Made by a program: the position numbers and the translations under genes
The notes under the pieces: model-generated
Database searches by the model: none
The model's input: the letters and a program-made list of their open reading frames with translations, nothing else
What the model was told of the DNA's origin: nothing
Source of the DNA: Frisingicoccus sp902471845
GTDB taxonomy: Bacteria > Bacillota > Clostridia > Lachnospirales > Lachnospiraceae
Length of the DNA: 64,000 nt
Assembly: GCF_047030795.1 (NCBI RefSeq)
Contig: NZ_JBKYIC010000010.1
Direction: 5' to 3' (one strand)
Part shown: positions 58,632 to 64,000 of the stretch, in pieces
Layout of the letters: every line of letters begins with the position of its first letter
Numbering within the stretch: position 1 is the stretch's first letter

Positions 58632-60485
58632 TCACCAGGATATTTTCAATTCATCTGCATTCGCAGGAATAATCGCTTCACAAGACGCTCCCGTCGTTCT
58701 GTATGTGACGTGTAATCCATCCTCAGACAAACACAAATGCAACACGTCATCTAAATTTGTACCATCACCTAAAAACATTTGATATTCTTCTGGATTTGTT
58801 GCATACTTCAATAGCGTTTCTTTAATTTCTGTTTCGTCTCCATTAAAAACATCTCTGCATTTTAATTCTCGGCCTTCTTCTATTCCATATAGATAACTGA
58901 CTACATAGGTTGGTACCGCTGTCTCACCCGTACTCCATTTCCATGTACTATATTTATTTATCGAGACATAACCATTGTCATTGTAGACTACCTCTAAGTT
59001 CATATCGATCAATAGAGGTGATATTGATTCCTGGTAATTCAGATCAATCATTTCCTGATTCCAATCTGGCTTTTCTAATTGTTCTGTAATCGCATTGAGT
59101 CCCTGTACAGCTTTATCTTCATCATAAAAGTATGGATAAACACTCGTACATATTATTGCTTCATCGCCATTCGATGTATATGTAGCTTCACTCGTTGTTA
59201 TATACTCATAATCTATTCCATCTGAACTTGAAGAGCCAGCATTTGCGTCACAACTCAAACGGTCAATTTTCGCTTGAATTTCCATAATCTTAGCAGCCTT
59301 ATCCTGATACCATTGCTCAGTCTCCTTTACAGTGTTTTTATTAAACCATGACTGTAATCCTGAATCATGGACAATGGTACTATATAAACAATATTCGCCA
59401 CGTATTCTGCATCCGACCAGAAACTGTGAATATGCTATATATTTTTCTTTTTCAGGCAGGGCCTGCTCTTTCCCATATTTCAGTAGGAATTCATTACCTG
59501 TTTCTAAAACTCCATCCTGCAAAATCAGGCTAATATCATAAAGGGCCATCATTTCCAAAGTGCGATTAATCAAGTCCTCGCCTCCAACGGCAATATCCCC
59601 CACCAAAACACCAATCATTTCTCCAAGTTCCCATGAATTTTTTAATAAGCTGGCTTTTGAAACAAAAGCTTCACCTTGGTCCGTAATAAACCTTACACCA
59701 GAATCATTTTCATAGTCCGGTGTTTGTTTTACACCCTCAAAAAAAACATCCTCAAAAAAGAATTCCGTATAATCCTGAAAATTAGCATCACTTATTTCAC
59801 AATAAGCATTCAATTTTAACTCCATATATCTGTCCATTCCGTCCCTTAATTCCTGTGCGGCTTCTTTCAACTCTCCATCAGAATTATCGACAATTAAAGT
59901 TAAAAAAGAATCATAGGATGAATAGTCTTGCACCAAAGTCTCCAGATAACTCACGTACTCAATCCAACGGTCGTTTTCTTTTATAGCCATGCCCAGGAAA
60001 TCAATTGCTACGGATAATTCTGATTCATATTCAACTGCCCCTGTACTATTTCCCACCATAACTGAAATAGCCTGATTTGTCATTTCAGCAACATCCATGG
60101 CATAATCTTTAAAATTCTTTAAATTATCTCTGGTTTTTTGTTCTGCAATCCCAGTGGCATTATCCATTTCATATGTCGCAATGATATTAAGCAATACTTC
60201 CATGTATTTTGTTTTATCCGGTTCTGTACCTGAATCAATAAAAAAATCCACCATATTCATGAAATATAAGGATCCTGCACTGCTCCGAAACTTCTCTACA
60301 AACTGCATATATGAATAATTTTTTCTCTGTACCAATAATTTCCAATTATAATCTTGTAAATAATTAAATAACGCTTCTTCTGAGTCTGTATGTTGCGCTG
60401 TATCCTCTCCATCAGCTGCAAATACCCGATAACTACCAGACAATAGTAAAACAGCAGATAATATTATACATAGATACTTTTTCAT
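58632..60485 (-). CDS. Exported protein with DUF3298-like C-terminus
   Basis: The 617-residue protein has a signal peptide (ILSAVLLLSGSYRVFAADG), a long helical middle, and a C-terminal domain with SVYPYFYDEDKAVQGLNAIT, PTYVVSYLYGIEEGREL and DVFNGDETEIKETLLKYATN, the layout of DUF3298/RsiV-type domains. It overlaps the previous lipoprotein gene by 4 nt. Function unknown. Confidence 0.75.
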   Translation of the reverse strand: MKKYLCIILSAVLLLSGSYRVFAADGEDTAQHTDSEEALFNYLQDYNWKLLVQRKNYSYMQFVEKFRSSAGSLYFMNMVDFFIDSGTEPDKTKYMEVLLNIIATYEMDNATGIAEQKTRDNLKNFKDYAMDVAEMTNQAISVMVGNSTGAVEYESELSVAIDFLGMAIKENDRWIEYVSYLETLVQDYSSYDSFLTLIVDNSDGELKEAAQELRDGMDRYMELKLNAYCEISDANFQDYTEFFFEDVFFEGVKQTPDYENDSGVRFITDQGEAFVSKASLLKNSWELGEMIGVLVGDIAVGGEDLINRTLEMMALYDISLILQDGVLETGNEFLLKYGKEQALPEKEKYIAYSQFLVGCRIRGEYCLYSTIVHDSGLQSWFNKNTVKETEQWYQDKAAKIMEIQAKIDRLSCDANAGSSSSDGIDYEYITTSEATYTSNGDEAIICTSVYPYFYDEDKAVQGLNAITEQLEKPDWNQEMIDLNYQESISPLLIDMNLEVVYNDNGYVSINKYSTWKWSTGETAVPTYVVSYLYGIEEGRELKCRDVFNGDETEIKETLLKYATNPEEYQMFLGDGTNLDDVLHLCLSEDGLHVTYRTTGASCEAIIPANADELKISW

Positions 60486-60889
60486 TCCTCAGCACTCCAC
60501 TCTTCCGTAAAAACCGTCTGTTTTATGGCTTCACACATTAATTCCCAGGTCATCTGTTGCAAAAAAGCTTCTTTTATTGATTCATTTTCCTTTTCTGAAA
60601 CGTTAAAGACATATTCTTTTTCTAAATACGGATATTCCTCGATTATTTTTTTATCAATTTCTATATCTGTTTCCGATGAATTCCCGGAAATTTCTCCATA
60701 GATAGCAATCAGATCTGGAGCATTCACACGGACCGTATATCCTTCCTCTCCTTCATCTCCTATGATTTCATAATTTTGAACTGCTTCATCATATATATTC
60801 TGAATTTCTTTTTCCTGATTACTTACCTTCTGCTTTCCGCAGGCACCCAAAATACCTATCAAAATAAACAACATAATTATTTTTTTCAT
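60482..60889 (-). CDS. Small lipoprotein, first gene of exported operon
   Basis: The 135-residue protein starts MKKIIMLFILIGILGACGKQ (lipobox LGAC). The mature part is acidic and contains a YTVRVNAPDLIAIYGE strand pattern. ATG 60889 with GGGGACGTG upstream is preferred over a longer start. It is coupled to the DUF3298-like gene by an ATGA overlap. Confidence 0.77.
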   Translation of the reverse strand: MKKIIMLFILIGILGACGKQKVSNQEKEIQNIYDEAVQNYEIIGDEGEEGYTVRVNAPDLIAIYGEISGNSSETDIEIDKKIIEEYPYLEKEYVFNVSEKENESIKEAFLQQMTWELMCEAIKQTVFTEEWSAEE

Positions 60890-60904
60890 AACACGTCCCC
60901 TTAC

Positions 60905-60974
60905 ACAAGAATATCTTGTTTCAAATATGTGTATAACTTGTAATAAGTATAATTTCAACTTCTATCAATGTCAA
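60905..60974 (-). promoter_or_regulatory. Promoter and operators of exported operon
   Basis: On the minus strand TTGACA (60969-60974), a 17-bp spacer, TATACT (60946-60951). Downstream of it lies the palindrome ACAAGA-ATA-TCTTGT (60905-60919) and, overlapping the -10, ACTTGTAATAAGT (60936-60948). These are likely operators for the divergent XRE regulator. Confidence 0.65.
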
Positions 60975-61009
60975 GTAAAAATTGTATTATCTATATAGGG
61001 GTGTTTGAC

Positions 61010-61327
61010 ATGAACAGAATTAAAGAATTAAGAGAAGAAAAGCATATTACCCAAATACGATTAAGCATCGAATTAGAAGTATCACAGGAAACCATCAGCG
61101 CTTATGAAAAGGGCAAGTATTTCCCAAGTGTAAAAATGCTTATTAAATTATCCGAAATATTTAATACCAGTATCGATTATTTATTGGGATTGTCAGACAT
61201 AAGAAACCCTGATTTAGCCATGCGGCTTACACCATTTGAAGAGAATCTACTTACATTATCAAAAGATTTAGATGAAATAGGACGTGAAAAAGCTTTATCT
61301 TATATTGAAGGATACCTGAAAAAATAA
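61010..61327 (+). CDS. XRE-family transcriptional regulator
   Basis: The 105-residue protein starts MNRIKELREEKHITQIRLSI, with a Cro/C1-type helix-turn-helix (ELEVSQETISAYEKGKYFPS) and the C-terminal segment typical of small clostridial repressors (FNTSIDYLLGLSDIRNPD). ATG 61010 follows GGGGTG. It is divergent from, and probably represses, the five-gene exported operon. Confidence 0.88.
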   Translation: MNRIKELREEKHITQIRLSIELEVSQETISAYEKGKYFPSVKMLIKLSEIFNTSIDYLLGLSDIRNPDLAMRLTPFEENLLTLSKDLDEIGREKALSYIEGYLKK

Positions 61328-61367
61328 AATCCAGAGATTGGATACAATACTATCCAATCTCTGGATT
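61328..61367. terminator. Bidirectional terminator
   Basis: AATCCAGAGATTGGATA and TATCCAATCTCTGGATT are perfect 17-bp arms with a 6-nt loop, with T/A runs on both sides, between convergent genes. Confidence 0.9.
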
Positions 61368-61368
61368 T

Positions 61369-61698
61369 TTAAATGAAAACACCTTTCTCTTCCACATTTC
61401 GGTAAAATAAATATACCTTTTTCCAGTAGTTAAAATGTTGGATGTTTTGAACAACAGGCACTATTTGCACATCATACTGCCAATTAAAATCATAGGTAAT
61501 GTCAATAACCTTCAACTCAAAAGATTTCAGCGCCGCCTCATCCAAATCTACCAGAATCATAATATCAATATCTGAATCTGGTCTGTAATCTCCTCTGGCA
61601 TAGGAACCATATAAGATAACAGCTTTTACATGTTCATGATTCAAAGACTCAATAAGCTCTTTATATTCCATCAATATACATTGAATTGTTTTTGGCAT
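61369..61698 (-). CDS. MNT-domain nucleotidyltransferase
   Basis: The 109-residue protein has the nucleotidyltransferase motif YGSYARGDYRPDSDIDIMIL. In MntA/HepT systems such proteins act as antitoxins that AMPylate a HEPN toxin, but no HEPN gene is adjacent, so it is solitary here. Full length for the family. Confidence 0.82.
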   Translation of the reverse strand: MPKTIQCILMEYKELIESLNHEHVKAVILYGSYARGDYRPDSDIDIMILVDLDEAALKSFELKVIDITYDFNWQYDVQIVPVVQNIQHFNYWKKVYLFYRNVEEKGVFI

Positions 61699-61761
61699 AC
61701 TATTTCACCTCCCACCCATATGTTAATTACATTATACACGATTATTTTTCCCATGCAAATA

Positions 61762-63129
61762 TCAAGTATCGACAACACATTCCATTTGCGGAAATTCCAC
61801 CATAATACATGTGCCTTCCCCAAGTTTGCTGTCAATGGTCAGCAAAGCCCGATGGAGGTTGGCGCCGTGTTTAACGATGGCAAGTCCCAGGCCGGTGCCG
61901 CCGGTCTCTCTGGAATGGCTTTTATCCACCCGGTAAAAGCGCTCGAAGATGCGCTCCTGTTCCTCCTCCGGCACGCCGATTCCCGTATCCCACACGGACC
62001 AGCGGACAGCATAGCCTTCCTTCGGCGAAGGTTCCATAAGTATGTGAACGGAACCACCGTCCCGGTTATATTTCACCGCATTGTCGCAGAGGTTATAAAT
62101 CATCTCATAAATGACCTGACGAACACCGTTAATCGCCGGTACATCCCCGTCTATAGTCATGGTGATCTTCCGCTGTCTGGCCACGGCCTGGAGGCTGTCC
62201 ACAACTTCCTTTGTCACCCGATTCAGATTCACCGGTTCAAAAGGCATCATATCCGACTGCTCATCCAACCGGGACAGTTTTATGATATCTTCAATCAGTG
62301 TCGTCATTCGAGTCGCCTCTTTATAGATTCGACCTGCAAACTCGGGAATATCTTCTTTTTTAACCATATTTCGGCTGATGATCTCCGCATAGCCGGAAAT
62401 GGCCATCAGCGGCGTTTTCAATTCATGAGAAACGTTCGCCGAAAATTCCCGGCGCATTCCCTCTGCCTGCTTCAACTCTTCCAGCTGCATACGAATCCGC
62501 TCATTCTGATGATCCATCCGGGTGAGCAGCGGCATAAATTCCTCATAGGTCGGCTCTTCCAGAGGCTTATCCAGATTGATCTCATTAATCGGACGAACCA
62601 TTCGTTCAGTTTCTATATATATAATAACGACAGAAATGCCGATAATTGCCGCAATAAGTAATGCCATAAAAGGCGCCATGGAAAATATCATCTGATAAAT
62701 ACTGTCCATCGAGCTGCTGACCCGGAGAATGTTTCCATCATCTAGGGTAACAGCATAATAGTAAACTTTCTTGTCAAGGGTATCCGAATCTCTGAGAGAC
62801 GCGCCGGTGGACTGATGGATTGCCTGAGCAATCTCCGGACGAGCTTTATGGTTGTCCATAGACAGGGCATCGGCGACCGAATCATATAATACTTCCCCTT
62901 CCCGGTTGACGATGGTAATCCGACGGCTATCCTGAAACAGTGTCTCACTTTTCAGAAAATCCGTCCCCTCTGCATCAATGGCCGCTTTCAGCGTTTCAGC
63001 TTCATTTTCTGTCCCCAGTTTCAGTAATTCCACCGAATGGGTATACATAAGAAAGGTCACCGCCAAAAAGGTCAAAATGACCGCGGCCGCAACAATGGCC
63101 ACCGTATTTCGAATAATTTTTCTTTTCAT
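61762..63129 (-). CDS. phoR: PhoR-like sensor histidine kinase
   Basis: Two membrane helices (about 8-28 and 150-173) flank an outer sensor domain; then H-box NVSHELKTPLMAISGYAEII, N-box, F-box IFERFYRVDKSH and G-box TGLGLAIVKHG. Adjacent to phoB and phoU, so a phosphate-sensing role is expected. No PAS domain is evident. Confidence 0.9.
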   Translation of the reverse strand: MKRKIIRNTVAIVAAAVILTFLAVTFLMYTHSVELLKLGTENEAETLKAAIDAEGTDFLKSETLFQDSRRITIVNREGEVLYDSVADALSMDNHKARPEIAQAIHQSTGASLRDSDTLDKKVYYYAVTLDDGNILRVSSSMDSIYQMIFSMAPFMALLIAAIIGISVVIIYIETERMVRPINEINLDKPLEEPTYEEFMPLLTRMDHQNERIRMQLEELKQAEGMRREFSANVSHELKTPLMAISGYAEIISRNMVKKEDIPEFAGRIYKEATRMTTLIEDIIKLSRLDEQSDMMPFEPVNLNRVTKEVVDSLQAVARQRKITMTIDGDVPAINGVRQVIYEMIYNLCDNAVKYNRDGGSVHILMEPSPKEGYAVRWSVWDTGIGVPEEEQERIFERFYRVDKSHSRETGGTGLGLAIVKHGANLHRALLTIDSKLGEGTCIMVEFPQMECVVDT

Positions 63130-63131
63130 TT

Positions 63132-63800
63132 TCAGCCTCCGATTCGATAGCCTACGCCGCGCACAGTCTCAATATATTTGCCATAGTCCCCAAGCTTCTG
63201 CCGAAGCGTCCGTATATGTACATCCACTGTCCGCGTTTCACCGTCGAAATCATAGCCCCATACCCGGCCCAGAATTTGGTTCCGCGTCAGAACAATGTCC
63301 TGATTTTCAATTAAATATTTCAGCAATTCATATTCTTTTAAAGTCAACACGATTTCTTCGTCATCTGCAAATACCTGATGCCGTTCGGAACGGATACGCA
63401 GATTTTTATATACAAGTTCCGAAGTTCCTCCCTTTGGACCGCCCCGTCGCAGCACTGCCCGCACTCTGGCAATAAATTCCATCATTCCAAATGGCTTTGC
63501 AATGTAATCATCCGCGCCCATATCAAGCCCGGTCACCTTGTCAAATTCAGAGCCCTTCGCCGTCACCATAATAACCGGAATATCCTTCGTCACCATGGAA
63601 CTTTTCAGTTTTTTTAAAATGGACAAACCATTTTCCTTCGGCAGCATAATATCTAATAATATCAAATCCGGTTTTTCACTGGCAATTGCATTAAAAAGAT
63701 CCGTACCATTGGAAAAACCAGCGGCATGAAAGCCACTGGACTCCAGGGTGTATACAATAAGCTCCCGAATATTTCTTTCGTCTTCCAGACAATAAATCAT
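63132..63800 (-). CDS. phoB: PhoB-like response regulator
   Basis: Receiver domain (IYCLEDERNIRELIVYTLES, phospho-acceptor Asp in LILLDIMLPKENG) and winged-helix output (TVDVHIRTLRQKLGDYGKYI, VRGVGYRIGG). ATG 63800 overlaps the phoU stop (ATGA). It presumably activates the pst/phosphate genes. Confidence 0.9.
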   Translation of the reverse strand: MIYCLEDERNIRELIVYTLESSGFHAAGFSNGTDLFNAIASEKPDLILLDIMLPKENGLSILKKLKSSMVTKDIPVIMVTAKGSEFDKVTGLDMGADDYIAKPFGMMEFIARVRAVLRRGGPKGGTSELVYKNLRIRSERHQVFADDEEIVLTLKEYELLKYLIENQDIVLTRNQILGRVWGYDFDGETRTVDVHIRTLRQKLGDYGKYIETVRGVGYRIGG

Positions 63801-64000
63801 AAATCTTCGTCCCCTCTGTGTTTTCCGGTGATGGAAAATTCCACCCATTCGGAAATATTGGTCGCATGATCGCCAATCCGTTCATAGTATTTGGCAATCA
63901 GCAAAATATCCATTACATGTTCATGTATCTCAGGATTTGAATCAATCTGCCGTATGAGCAGATCCTTCACCTCAAGGAAAAGATCGTCCACCACATCATC
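63797..64000 (-). CDS. phoU: PhoU, C-terminal part (runs off window)
   Basis: Only the end is in the window. It reads VKDLLIRQIDSNPEIHEHVM, then AKYYERIGDHATNISEWVEF, matching the conserved PhoU end. It is a negative modulator of the PhoR/PhoB pathway. The start lies beyond 64000. Confidence 0.88.
   Translation of the reverse strand, partial: DDVVDDLFLEVKDLLIRQIDSNPEIHEHVMDILLIAKYYERIGDHATNISEWVEFSITGKHRGDEDL

Overview
The window comes from a low-to-mid GC Gram-positive gut anaerobe of the Clostridia, most likely Lachnospiraceae. This is inferred from the chromosomal genes (RlmD/RumA with an Fe-S cysteine cluster, PcrA, SfsA, an SPFH/virion-core-like protein, PhoR/PhoB/PhoU), from strong AGGAGG-type ribosome sites, and from the Tn1549/CTn2-like integrative conjugative element (ICE) that fills two thirds of it. 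No rRNA, tRNA or CRISPR array is seen.

Layout. (1) 1-1373: the edge of a second, related ICE that runs off the left side. It holds a ParA gene with a wrecked 5' end, a small conserved protein, and a decayed coding tail of the kind such elements fuse to the 3' end of rumA. (2) About 1374-45995: one almost complete ICE, nearly all on the minus strand, inserted in the 3' end of rumA. Read from the rumA side it has small protein, ParA, ParB, a very large thioester/Cna-B surface adhesin, a run of small unknown proteins, a roughly 2650-residue methyltransferase-helicase, a toprim/primase-like protein, a candidate oriT, MobC, the relaxase, the PcfB-like protein and coupling protein, the type IV secretion core (Maff2, VirB6-like, PrgI, VirB4), an AAA-ATPase cargo gene, sortase B and a muramidase-CHAP cell-wall hydrolase. 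Then comes a cargo module of a VanR/VanS-like two-component system, a MacAB-like exporter, a lipoprotein and a D,D-carboxypeptidase, and finally a sigma-like factor, a MazF-type toxin and the large serine recombinase whose 3' end forms the other junction. (3) 45959-55631: chromosomal housekeeping genes plus a two-gene SsuB/SsuC-like ABC transporter and a CDF metal exporter. (4) 55632-61700: an AT-rich accessory block bounded by a large nested inverted repeat on one side and an XRE regulator with a perfect terminator on the other. It encodes five exported or membrane proteins in one apparent operon. (5) 61762-64000: phoR, phoB and the end of phoU.

How the genes work together. The recombinase moves the ICE in and out of rumA. 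ParA/ParB probably help keep the excised form. Relaxase, MobC and oriT start transfer, and the coupling protein delivers the strand to the VirB4/VirB6/PrgI channel, with the CHAP hydrolase opening the wall. Sortase B probably anchors the TPKTG-ending adhesin. The VanRS-like cargo looks like an envelope-stress or antimicrobial-peptide response without van ligase genes. The most noteworthy observations are the stacking of two related ICEs at rumA with exchange of the RlmD C-terminus, a repeated TTACATA-plus-hairpin motif in five ICE intergenic regions, the XRE-controlled five-gene exported operon, a nested inverted-repeat element, and an ABC permease whose ATG start appears to have become ACG by a change silent in the overlapping gene.
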